A DNA stretch of 64,000 bases. Origin: Desulfohalovibrio reitneri (lineage in GTDB: Bacteria; Desulfobacterota; Desulfovibrionia; Desulfovibrionales; Desulfovibrionaceae). The stretch is taken from contig NZ_JOMJ01000003.1 in NCBI RefSeq assembly GCF_000711295.1, positions 2,119,501 to 2,183,500 of the forward strand. Direction: 5' to 3'. Position numbers and translations under genes: made by a program. Numbering within the stretch: position 1 is the first letter of the stretch; every line of letters starts with the position of its first letter. The notes beneath the pieces were generated by a model that had not been told where the DNA came from, made no database searches, and saw only the letters and a program-made list of their open reading frames with translations. Shown piece by piece: positions 51,335 to 58,972 of the stretch.

Positions 51335-51606
51335 GTATCGCGTGTTGGGGAGTGAGTCGCGGGGAGAACAGGGAGCACCCCGGCGAATGGGCGGCGGGGT
51401 GGTGAATCCAGCCGGTGAGGCGGAAGCGTGGTTGTCTGGCGGAAGGGTGGCGTGCTTTGAACGAGCTGAAGCAGAGGAATGAATTGGTTGCGGGGTGGCG
51501 TGGTGGGCGCTGGATCAGCGGCGGCAAGTGGCTTGCAGGAACGCAAAGCGGGCTCCAGGCCAGGCAAATGCCGAACCCGCGGGGTCTCTGAACGCCGCGC
51601 AGGACC
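51335..51606. other. Non-coding tail of R9 and unassigned sequence
   Basis: The first 70 bp are repeat tail. I see no gene, RNA or strong terminator in the rest; short open frames here have no family features. Confidence 0.5.
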
Positions 51607-51942
51607 CTACGAAGGCAGCGGCATGGCCCGTCCGTCCCGCAGGTACAGAAAGCCCTTCACAATGCGGTACAGGCACCAGATGGACACGCCCACCAGGATA
51701 GCCACCCCAAGCCCGAACACCGGAGACAACACCACCCCGACCACGGACCCAGCCAACGTCCACCAGAACGTCCGAATCTGCCAGGTCACATGCGAGGAAA
51801 GCACCGAATCCCCCCGCATTTCCCCCCGCTTCACATAATCCACAATCACCGCAATCAAAAACGTAATCCCCACAACAAATGAAAGGGCCTGGAGGATGTA
51901 GACGGCGAAGAGAAGGCGGCGGTTTTTGGAAAAGTTGGTCAC
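51607..51942 (-). CDS. Small conserved membrane protein
   Basis: A 111-residue protein with three hydrophobic segments (FAVYILQALSFVVGITFLIAVI, LAGSVVGVVLSPVFGLGVAILVG, WCLYRIVKGFLYL). The stretch SHVTWQIRTFWW and the end LYRIVKGFLYLRDGRAMP match a membrane-protein family common in proteobacteria (DUF4870-like), whose role is unknown. The start is a GTG at 51942 with a weak ribosome site. It lies downstream of the dGTPase gene on the same strand. Confidence 0.7.
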   Translation of the reverse strand: MTNFSKNRRLLFAVYILQALSFVVGITFLIAVIVDYVKRGEMRGDSVLSSHVTWQIRTFWWTLAGSVVGVVLSPVFGLGVAILVGVSIWCLYRIVKGFLYLRDGRAMPLPS

Positions 51943-51996
51943 TTCTGTACTCTATCTGTGGGAGGTAGGCATTGTAGTTGCCGTAATGCTTATTCT

Positions 51997-53475
51997 CTAG
52001 CCAATAGGAGCGTCGCCATACAGTTTGTTGTACTCTGAGATGACAAAAGAGTCAGTCATGCCTGCAATGTGGTCACAGATTGACCTCAACAGGGCGGACT
52101 GAAACTCAGGTGAGTTCTTCAACTCTGTTTTGCTCAATTTATTTCTCAAATCGCCTAACTCTTGTTTATTAATTTTGTTTGCGTCGAGTTTTATATCTGT
52201 ATCAAACATGTTGAATGCTCTTATGATTGTATAGTCATGAAGCTGGTTTGGATTTGTTAAGTAAGCTTTGAACAACTTTTTTATGACATAAAGACCTTTC
52301 CCGTCCATTCTTTGAACCCAAAAAGAATTGAGTATAGTATCTCTGAGGAAGCCTTTAAATTTCTTGTCAGCTTCCTTCAGTTCACGTGGAAAATCTATGC
52401 TCTTTTCTGCCTCGTCAGGGTCAACCGATAGGTATTTTTGGGCGAAATCTGTCTTATTTTTGATATTGTATTTTTTCATAAACTTTCTCATCATTGATGC
52501 AGAATGATTAATAAGATTTTTGTTGTAAAAATGAACGATGAGCTTGGATATTAGTGGAAGGAAATAAGAATCCAATTTACTTTCTACCAAGTAAAGGTTT
52601 TGAATATCATCGTCCTCTAATAAATCCTCAAAGTGCTTTTTGAATATAGCAATAATGTCTTTTTTGTTAAGTATGCCCATTATGAATGCATCTTCGATGT
52701 CGTGATGCCGCTGTGCAATTTCGTCAGCCAGATTTACAAGTCTCCCTTCAAAAGACCATGCCGGGTTGTCATTGTTTATTTTAGTATATGGCTCGTATTG
52801 TTCATATGCGCTAAGCATTGTTGTTCCGTCATTTGGACAATTTTGTTCGGATATCCCAAGAAAACATTTGCCGTAAAAATAGTGCTCGCACTGCTTCCAA
52901 AATGTATTGCTATGGTGTAGTATTCCCCAAAGAGTGAAATTAGAGAGGTCCATGCCATGGTTTTCGTCGTATAATGAGTTGAGTTCACAGGCAATACGTA
53001 AGGATTGCCAGTTGTGCTTGAAGCCAGCAGTGGTTTTTCTTGGCACATCCAGTCCAATATTCTCACAATTGTTCATGATGTAATTTAAAGCTCTCTCTCC
53101 GATGTGGCCGAATGGAGTATGACCAATATCATGCCCAAGAGCTATGGCTTCAGCCAAGTCTTCGTTCAGGGCAAGTTGTCTTGCTGTAACTCTAGATATC
53201 TGCACAACCTCAAGTGTGTGTGTAAGCCTGTTTCGTACATGGTCATGGGCTTGTGATAAAAAAACTTGAGTCTTCCCATTCAATCGCCTGAAAGATTTTG
53301 AGTATAAAATTCGGTCTCGGTCTCTTTGAAAATTTGACCGATAAGTGTCTGCTGTTTTTCCAGATGAGCGCCAGCAAAACTTTTCAGGAACAGTTAACGG
53401 GTCATTTTTGAATTTTCTTTTAGCCAGAGCTAATCCTTTTTTGCCAAGGCTATAAGAATATTTGAATATTGCCAA
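51997..53475 (-). CDS. dgt: dGTPase-like HD-domain dNTP triphosphohydrolase
   Basis: A 492-residue HD phosphohydrolase. RSNFQRDRDRILYSKSFRRL and KTQVF near the N-terminus, RNRLTHTLEVVQIS, and LGHDIGHTPFGHIGE (the metal-binding HD) are typical of Dgt enzymes, which cut dGTP to deoxyguanosine and triphosphate. Such enzymes control dNTP pools, and some deplete dNTPs during phage infection. The gene is AT-rich, in strong contrast to its neighbours, so it was probably acquired. The only start in range is a TTG at 53475, just after the terminator of the tRNA-Leu gene. Confidence 0.85.
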   Translation of the reverse strand: MAIFKYSYSLGKKGLALAKRKFKNDPLTVPEKFCWRSSGKTADTYRSNFQRDRDRILYSKSFRRLNGKTQVFLSQAHDHVRNRLTHTLEVVQISRVTARQLALNEDLAEAIALGHDIGHTPFGHIGERALNYIMNNCENIGLDVPRKTTAGFKHNWQSLRIACELNSLYDENHGMDLSNFTLWGILHHSNTFWKQCEHYFYGKCFLGISEQNCPNDGTTMLSAYEQYEPYTKINNDNPAWSFEGRLVNLADEIAQRHHDIEDAFIMGILNKKDIIAIFKKHFEDLLEDDDIQNLYLVESKLDSYFLPLISKLIVHFYNKNLINHSASMMRKFMKKYNIKNKTDFAQKYLSVDPDEAEKSIDFPRELKEADKKFKGFLRDTILNSFWVQRMDGKGLYVIKKLFKAYLTNPNQLHDYTIIRAFNMFDTDIKLDANKINKQELGDLRNKLSKTELKNSPEFQSALLRSICDHIAGMTDSFVISEYNKLYGDAPIG

Positions 53476-53481
53476 TTAGAT

Positions 53482-53543
53482 CCTTCGGCACCACAAAAAA
53501 GCCCCCGATCAAACGATCGGGGGCTTTTTTGTGGTGCCGAAGG
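53482..53543. terminator. 62-nt perfect palindrome: tRNA terminator plus an inverted copy of the tRNA 3' end
   Basis: Left arm 53482-53510 and right arm 53515-53543 are exact complements of 29 nt around AAAC. The inner part (GCCCCCGATC/GATCGGGGGC flanked by A6/T6) is a normal bidirectional terminator. The outer 13 nt of the right arm are the CCA end and acceptor stem of the tRNA-Leu, and the left arm carries their inverted copy. Confidence 0.92.
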
Positions 53544-53618
53544 GGAGACTCGAACTCCCACGGCCGTGAAGCCACTAGACCCTGAACCTAGCGTGTCTAC
53601 CAATTCCACCACTTCGGC
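53532..53618 (-). tRNA. tRNA-Leu (anticodon CAG)
   Basis: An 87-nt class II tRNA with encoded CCA. The acceptor stem is GCCGAAG/CTTCGGC, followed by discriminator A. The D-arm region is GTGGTGGAATTGGTAGACAC. The anticodon arm is CTAGG-TTCAGGG-TCTAG with anticodon CAG. There is a long variable arm (TGGCTTCACGGCC), and the T-arm GGGAG-TTCGAGT-CTCCC. Confidence 0.95.
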
Positions 53619-53639
53619 ACGCGAGAGGGAGTACCTAAC

Positions 53640-53940
53640 CAAAGCTGGGCTGCTTGGCAAGGGGTTTTGGGGGGTGAGGTGAAAATTTTTGTGGCTGTGG
53701 TAGTGCGCGGTGGGTTGTGGTTGCTTTTTGGGTTTCGGCTCCATGGTGCCTGGCGGATTTCTTGGCGAACTCGGTGGCGGCTTGGTTCGGGTTTTTGGTT
53801 GCACTCGTGTACGGGACTGGCTTGGAAATACGGAGTTGTGTGGCTTGCTTGGTGCGAAGGTGGATGTCTTGTTTCAGCCCTTGCCAATCCTTCGGCAGGG
53901 CCTGGATTGACTCAAGGATTTCCTTGCCATGGTAGTCCCT
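53640..53940 (-). other. Possible degraded coding sequence upstream of tRNA-Leu
   Basis: On the - strand a frame reads GKEILESIQALPKDWQGLKQ and on through a Lys/Thr/Pro-rich stretch to a stop near 53635. It has no usable start codon and its upstream end lies in repeat R10. It may be the tail of a lost gene or chance. No family is recognised. Confidence 0.3.
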
Positions 53941-53992
53941 TCGCCGGAGCACTCCCGCCCATCTTCCTGACGCGCGCCAACCCGCGAATACA

Positions 53993-54059
53993 CATGCAAA
54001 GATGGTTTGCCGCCGGGTCCAGGGGGCGCGTAGCCCCTGGCCGCCCTGAGGGCGAAATC
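53993..54059 (-). repeat. Three-hairpin downstream repeat, copy R10
   Basis: On the - strand. Hairpin I is CGCCC/GGGCG with loop TCA. Hairpin II is CCAGGGGC/GCCCCCTGG with loop TACGC. Hairpin III is degraded to 5 bp. It lies in tandem behind R11. Confidence 0.85.
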
Positions 54060-54109
54060 TTTTCTTCCGGGAAAGAAGAGTGGTCCGATTCGCGAGGGTC
54101 GGAGGCTGG

Positions 54110-54264
54110 CGTGTCGTAGCCAGGAGGCAACAGCCCAATCCCGCGTCCCACGCATGGCCAGCCAGACGGCGGTGATTGGTTTTACCGGGTAAACGCGTTC
54201 CGCAAATCGCAAGTTCGCCGGGTTACTCCCGTCCGTTCCCTGGCGCGCTCCATCCCGCGTCACA
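54110..54264 (-). repeat. Extended tail of repeat R11
   Basis: Read on the - strand after R11, it shows GACGCGGGATGG, CGGGAGTAACCCGGCGAA, GTCTGGCTGGCCATGCG, and GGGACGCGGGATTGGGCT, the same block order as the tails of R1 and R6. The CGAGCGAAGCGAGCGA block and the large palindrome are missing here. Confidence 0.7.
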
Positions 54265-54366
54265 CATGCAAAGTTAGTTTGCCGCCGGGTCCAGGGGGCG
54301 CGCAGCCCCTGGTCGCCGAAGGCGAAATCTTTTCCCTCGCAGGCCCTGGTCGCCAGAAGGGCGAAA
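54265..54366 (-). repeat. Three-hairpin downstream repeat, copy R11, with an extra partial unit
   Basis: The core is 54265-54329 on the - strand. Hairpin I is the shortened CGCC/GGCG form. A partial unit at 54340-54366 repeats the first hairpin and the start of the second. It lies about 40 bp after the photolyase stop. Confidence 0.85.
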
Positions 54367-54403
54367 CGCATTTCTTTTCTTGCCCGAAGGGCGATGCAAC
54401 GTT

Positions 54404-55777
54404 CTACCCCTTGCCCTCCGTCCACCTCTTTACATAGGCCTGCACGTCGAATTTCCGTTTGGCGCCGTTGAAGTTCATGTAGCGGACTTTGCCGAACACT
54501 TGGCGTTCCTTCCAGCCGTGGTCGTGAACGCCGCCGATGGACCAGGCGATGCCGGTGTAGCCGTTGGCGTCGCGGCCATCGAACTCATAGCGGTCGTTGA
54601 GGCGGATGAGGGCGGCCATGGCTTCCTCCGGGGTGCGGGTCCACTCCAGCACCTTCTTGGCCCAGTACATGCGCATGTAGCCGTGCATGTAACCGGTTTC
54701 GACCATCTGCGTTTGGGCCGCGTTCCAGAGGGGATCGTGGGTGGCGGCACGCTCGAACTCGTCTTTCGAGTAGAGGTAGTCGCGCTCGTCGCCGGTGTGG
54801 TCGGCCAGGGTTTGCCTGGCCCAGTCGGGGAAGCAGGCCGGGGAGTCGTACTCGGCGTGCAGGCAGAAGTTGTCGGACAGCTCGCGCCGGACCACCAGCT
54901 GTTCCAGAAACGATTGCACCGTCTCGTGCTTCTTGCCGGAGCGGGAGACGGCCAGGGCCGCCTCCTGGGCGCTGATGTGGCCGAAGTGCAGCCACGGCGA
55001 CAAACCGGACACGACCCCGGCGTTGGGGTCGTTGCTGTCCTCGTACCCGCCCAGGCGGTGCTGGATGAAGGCCCCCAGCCTACCCAGCCCGGCGCGGGTG
55101 CCGGGCGCGGCCCAGTCCAAGGGGGGGATTGTCTCGTCGATGGCGAGGCCCCGGACGGCGGCCCGCCAGTCGATGGCCGGGACGTCCCACGGCCAGGGAG
55201 CGGGCGGGGGCGGGAGATCGGCGGGGAACGGCTCCAGGAATTCGTCCAGCAGCCGGTGGATCTTTGGCCGGATGGTGCGGGCGGCGTGCTCCCGCTTTTC
55301 CGAGACCACCCAGCAGGGGCAGATGTTGCGGGAGTCCACCTCCACGAGGGGGCGGTCCAGCCCGTCCGCCGCCTGGCGCATCCACTCCCGCTTGGGCTTG
55401 AGGGAGTCGAAGTCCGTGACCACGCAGGCCGCGTCCACCTCGCGGGCCAGCCGCGCCACCTCCGTCGGCGGGTCGCCGGTGCGCAGGAGGAAGGGGATGT
55501 TCATGCCCTCCAGGTCGGCGGCGACTTCCCGCAGCCCGCCCAGCAGAAAGTCGTACTGCCGCCGGGCGGCGTCCAGAAAGGAGTCGGCCAGGCAGTAGAC
55601 CACGGCCAGCGGGGCCTTGCGGGTGAGGGCCAGCTCCAGGGCGTGGATGAGGCCCCAGTTGTGGCGGGCGCGGTGCTCGCGGTGCATCCAGTACAGCACC
55701 GGGCCAGCGCCGTGCTGCGGCCCGGCCGCGCGGCCGTCGAAAGGCCGTGCCCGGCGGTGGTTCATCAGCCGTCCCAT
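54404..55777 (-). CDS. phr: Class II deoxyribodipyrimidine (CPD) photolyase
   Basis: A 457-residue light-dependent DNA repair enzyme that splits cyclobutane pyrimidine dimers with FAD. The N-terminal antenna domain opens VLYWMHREHRARHNWGLIHAL. The C-terminal part has class II marks: SGLSPWLHFGHISAQE, QLVVRRELSDNFCLH, GYMHGYMRMYWAKKVLEW and FDGRDANGYTGIAWSIGG. The ATG at 55777 has GGAGG 4 bp before it; ATG 55765 overlaps the previous stop but has no such site. It is the last gene of a three-gene unit. Confidence 0.9.
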   Translation of the reverse strand: MGRLMNHRRARPFDGRAAGPQHGAGPVLYWMHREHRARHNWGLIHALELALTRKAPLAVVYCLADSFLDAARRQYDFLLGGLREVAADLEGMNIPFLLRTGDPPTEVARLAREVDAACVVTDFDSLKPKREWMRQAADGLDRPLVEVDSRNICPCWVVSEKREHAARTIRPKIHRLLDEFLEPFPADLPPPPAPWPWDVPAIDWRAAVRGLAIDETIPPLDWAAPGTRAGLGRLGAFIQHRLGGYEDSNDPNAGVVSGLSPWLHFGHISAQEAALAVSRSGKKHETVQSFLEQLVVRRELSDNFCLHAEYDSPACFPDWARQTLADHTGDERDYLYSKDEFERAATHDPLWNAAQTQMVETGYMHGYMRMYWAKKVLEWTRTPEEAMAALIRLNDRYEFDGRDANGYTGIAWSIGGVHDHGWKERQVFGKVRYMNFNGAKRKFDVQAYVKRWTEGKG

Positions 55778-57246
55778 ACTTCCTCCAGAAAGTTCTCGGC
55801 CGCGCGCAGTTTGTCCCGCAGCTTGCCCTGGTCCATGCGGTCCAGGGCGGCGGGCATGGCCTTCAGGCGCGGGGTGGACTCGAACAGTTTCCGGTGGCGG
55901 CGCACGAACCGCCAATACAGCCCGTCCCAGGCGGTCTCCCACTCCCCGCGCGGGTAGCGGCCCATCTTGCGCAGGTAGTTGGAGGAGGAGCAGTAGGGCT
56001 TGGTGGTCATGCCCCCGCCGTCGGCGTACTGGCTCATGGCGTAGACGTTGGGCACCATCACCCAGTCGAAGCCGTCGATGTGCAGCTCCAGGAACCAGCG
56101 GTAGACCTCGCCGGGGTCGATTTCGCACAGCAGCATGGCGTTGCCCAGCACCATAAGCCGCTCGATGTGGTGGGTGTAGGCGCGGCGGCGCAGCTTGGCC
56201 ACGGCCAGGTCCACGGGCGGCAGGCCGGTTGTTCCGTCATAGAAGGCACGGGGCATGGGGCGATGGTGGCCCAGCGCGTTGGCCGCCCGCTGGTTCTCCC
56301 CCTCCACGCGGTACATGGCCCGCACGTACTCCCGCCAGCCCATGACCTGCCGCAGAAACCCCTCCAGGCAGTTCATCGGCGCGTCGCGGCCGCGCTCCAG
56401 GGTGCGCTCCACCACCTCCGCCGGGGGCAGCAGGCCGGTGTTCAGGGCGGGGGAGAGCAGGGAGTGGAACAGGAAGGGGTGGTCCGGCTCCAGGGCGTCC
56501 TGAAAATCCCCGAACCGGGCCAGCCGATGGTCCAGGAAGTCGTCCAGACAGTCGCGGGCCTGCTGGCGGGTGACGGGCCAGCGGAAGCCCGCCAGGTCGC
56601 CGGGGTTGTCGGGAAAAGCCCGGGCCGCCCAGGCCAGGGCATCGGTAAGGTGCTGCGTGGCGGGCGGCGCGGGGATGTCCGGCACCGGCTCGTCCCTGGG
56701 CAGCTTGCGGCGGTTCTCCGGGTCGAAGCTCCACTTGCCGCCCTCGGGGTGGCCCGCCTCGTCCACCAGCACGCCGCGCCGCGTGCGCACCTGGCGGTAG
56801 AACGAGGTCTGGGAGTGGCGTTGTCCCTCCTTCCCGGCCAACTCCCGCGCCGTGGCGTCGTCCAGCAGGAAGCCGGGGGAGGGGAGATACGCCAGACGCA
56901 CCCCGTGCTCCGCGGCGCCGTCCTCCAGCCGCTTTTCCAGCGGGTGGTCCACCGGGTCGCACAGCCGCAGTTCAGCCACCCCGTCCGCCCTTAGCCGCGC
57001 CCACAGGTCCGGCGGCTCTTTGGGCTCAAAGCGCAGGTGGATGGGGTTCGCGCCGCGCTCCCGCAGCCGGTCCGCGTAGTGCAGCATGCTGGCCCGGTGC
57101 AGGGCGGGTTTTTGGCGGTGCAGCCGGGTGCTTCGTTCGGAGTCGGAAAAGAAGAGGGGATCCTCGAAAAGATAGACCGCTTCCGCGCCGTCCAGGGCCG
57201 GATGGTCGTCGAACAACTGGTGGGGCAGGACCAGGGCGGCCTTCAC
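55765..57246 (-). CDS. Cryptochrome/photolyase-related protein (FeS-BCP type) lacking most cluster cysteines
   Basis: A 493-residue protein of the bacterial (6-4) photolyase/cryptochrome group: LVLPHQLFDDHPAL and VYLFEDPLFF at the start, then NCLEGFLRQVMGWREYVRAMY, MLLCEIDPGEVYRWFLELHIDG, and NVYAMSQYADGGGMTTKPY. The family normally binds a 4Fe-4S cluster through one Cys near this NCLEGF site and three Cys in a loop after SGSNY. Here that loop is short (SSSNYLRKMGRYPRGEWETAW) and has no Cys. The GTG at 57246 overlaps the GNAT stop. Confidence 0.83.
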   Translation of the reverse strand: MKAALVLPHQLFDDHPALDGAEAVYLFEDPLFFSDSERSTRLHRQKPALHRASMLHYADRLRERGANPIHLRFEPKEPPDLWARLRADGVAELRLCDPVDHPLEKRLEDGAAEHGVRLAYLPSPGFLLDDATARELAGKEGQRHSQTSFYRQVRTRRGVLVDEAGHPEGGKWSFDPENRRKLPRDEPVPDIPAPPATQHLTDALAWAARAFPDNPGDLAGFRWPVTRQQARDCLDDFLDHRLARFGDFQDALEPDHPFLFHSLLSPALNTGLLPPAEVVERTLERGRDAPMNCLEGFLRQVMGWREYVRAMYRVEGENQRAANALGHHRPMPRAFYDGTTGLPPVDLAVAKLRRRAYTHHIERLMVLGNAMLLCEIDPGEVYRWFLELHIDGFDWVMVPNVYAMSQYADGGGMTTKPYCSSSNYLRKMGRYPRGEWETAWDGLYWRFVRRHRKLFESTPRLKAMPAALDRMDQGKLRDKLRAAENFLEEVWDG

Positions 57247-57821
57247 CGCTCCTCCGCCTCCTCGTCCACGGGCAGCAGCTTGGCCATGACCACGGCGTCC
57301 AGGTACTCCCCGCCCACCCGGTAGGCCATGCGCTCCACCCCCTCCCGCTGGAAGCCAAGGGATTCGTAGAGGGAAGCCGCTTCCGTGTTGGGTGTCATGT
57401 ATTTCAGCTCCAGCCGCCGCACGCCCGCCTCGCGGGCCAGCACCTCCAGGGCGCGCATCAGCGCCCGGGCCACGCCGTGCCCCCGCATCTCCGGCAGCAC
57501 GCCGATGCCGTTCACCCGGCTCACGTGGGACAGACCGGTCAAATGGCCGCCCAGGGCGAACACGTAGCCCACCAGCCGCTCGTTTTCGTCCTCGGCCACC
57601 AGGATGAACGAGGTCGGCCGCGACAGGATGGAGGCCATGCGCGAGAGCATGGTCTTGGGCGTCAGCCCCAGTTCGTCCACCTCGTCCAGCAGATAGGGGG
57701 CCCCGCCCTCCACGCGGCGGACAAGCTCCAGCAGCCGTCCCGCGTCCTCCAGCCGGGCGGGGCGTATGGCGGGAGAGGGCGCGGGACGCTCCGCGCGGGC
57801 GGACGAGACGGAATCGGTCAT
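57243..57821 (-). CDS. GNAT N-acetyltransferase
   Basis: A 192-residue acetyltransferase. Motifs are AIRPARLEDAGRLLELVRRV, HVSRVNGIGVLPEMRGHGVA (acetyl-CoA loop RGHGVA), and TEAASLYESLGFQREGV. The N-terminal 20 residues are Ser/Ala-rich and may be disordered. The ATG at 57821 is used; a TTG two codons upstream is possible. It leads the operon with the two photolyase-type genes. The substrate is unknown. Confidence 0.8.
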   Translation of the reverse strand: MTDSVSSARAERPAPSPAIRPARLEDAGRLLELVRRVEGGAPYLLDEVDELGLTPKTMLSRMASILSRPTSFILVAEDENERLVGYVFALGGHLTGLSHVSRVNGIGVLPEMRGHGVARALMRALEVLAREAGVRRLELKYMTPNTEAASLYESLGFQREGVERMAYRVGGEYLDAVVMAKLLPVDEEAEER

Positions 57822-57961
57822 GCTCAACGGATAACACGGCGCGGGAGCGGGGGAAAGCCGTGGGGTATTCGCGGACTTGCGCCGCTGGGGGATTTGCGAT
57901 AGCCATGCGACGACTCCGTTACCCGGCCTCTTGAGCCGGGCCGGACAGAGGCCCCGAAAGC

Positions 57962-58924
57962 ATGATCGTCATCAACGACCCAAGCGAGCTCGAAGGCAGC
58001 CTGACCGAGTCCTGCGTCACGCTCGGCAACTTCGACGGCGTGCACAAGGGCCACCAGAAACTCATCTCCTCGGTCACGCAACACGCCGTCTGCCACCACC
58101 AGCTCTCTGTGGTGGTCACATTCGAGCCCCACCCCATGAAGGTGCTGGCCGGGCGCAAGGCCCCGCCCTTCATCACGCTTTTGGACCAGAAGCTGGAGCT
58201 CATAGCCGCCCTTGGCGTGGAGGTCTGCCTGGTCATGCCCTTCACCCGCGAGCTGGCCGCCCTGCCGCCGGAGGAGTTCGTCCGCAGCCACCTTGTCGAG
58301 GGGTTGCGCATGAAGGCCCTCTACATCGGCTACGACTACGCCTTCGGCCGCAACCGCGCCGGTGACTATTCCGCACTCAAGGCCCTGGGCGAACGCTACG
58401 GCTATTCCGTCACCCAGCTCGGCCCGGTCATGGTGGGCGACGCCGTGGTCTCCTCCACCCGCATCCGCGATCTGGTGCAGGCGGGCAGGCTGTGGGACGC
58501 CCGCGAGCTGCTGGGCCGCTTCTACCAGGTGGCGGGCAAGGTGGTCTCCGGAGTGGGGCGGGGCGCGGCGCAGCTGGGCTTCCCCACCGCCAACCTGGAG
58601 CTGGTGGACGAACTGGTCCCCCGCGTGGGCGTCTACGCCTGCTGGGCGGAACTGCTTGACAAGCCCCGCGAGGAGCGCGAACCCGTACCGGCCGTGGTCA
58701 ACGTGGGCCACAACCCCACCTTCGGCGAGGGCGCGGACCTCTCGGTGGAAGCCCACCTGCTGGATTTCGCCGAGAACATCTACGGCCAGAACATCCGCCT
58801 GCACTTCGTGCAGCGCATCCGCGACGAACAACGTTTTTCCGGTCCCGAGGAGCTGGTTGCCCGCATCACCGAGGACGTGCGCCTCGGGCGGCGCATCCTG
58901 GCCGCTTCCGAGGCGCTGCTTTAG
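57962..58924 (+). CDS. ribF: Bifunctional riboflavin kinase / FAD synthetase
   Basis: A 320-residue RibF. The N-terminal FMN adenylyltransferase domain has CVTLGNFDGVHKGHQKLI, VTFEPHPMKVL, FVRSHLVEGLRMKALYIGYDYAFG and VSSTRIRDLVQAG. The C-terminal riboflavin kinase domain has GKVVSGVGRGAAQLGFPTANL and VVNVGHNPTFG. It makes FMN and FAD, needed by the many flavoproteins encoded nearby. It is divergent from the photolyase operon with 140 bp between. Confidence 0.93.
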   Translation: MIVINDPSELEGSLTESCVTLGNFDGVHKGHQKLISSVTQHAVCHHQLSVVVTFEPHPMKVLAGRKAPPFITLLDQKLELIAALGVEVCLVMPFTRELAALPPEEFVRSHLVEGLRMKALYIGYDYAFGRNRAGDYSALKALGERYGYSVTQLGPVMVGDAVVSSTRIRDLVQAGRLWDARELLGRFYQVAGKVVSGVGRGAAQLGFPTANLELVDELVPRVGVYACWAELLDKPREEREPVPAVVNVGHNPTFGEGADLSVEAHLLDFAENIYGQNIRLHFVQRIRDEQRFSGPEELVARITEDVRLGRRILAASEALL

Positions 58925-58972
58925 GACGATGAGCGATACGAACCGCGCCATACCCCTCCCAGGAGGGTCCCG

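Noticed and set aside
53532-53618. tRNA-Leu as an att site with a direct-repeat copy at the other end of an island
   Set aside because: I found only an inverted copy of the 3' end, at 53482, and no direct copy elsewhere in the window. No integrase gene is present, so an att pair cannot be claimed.
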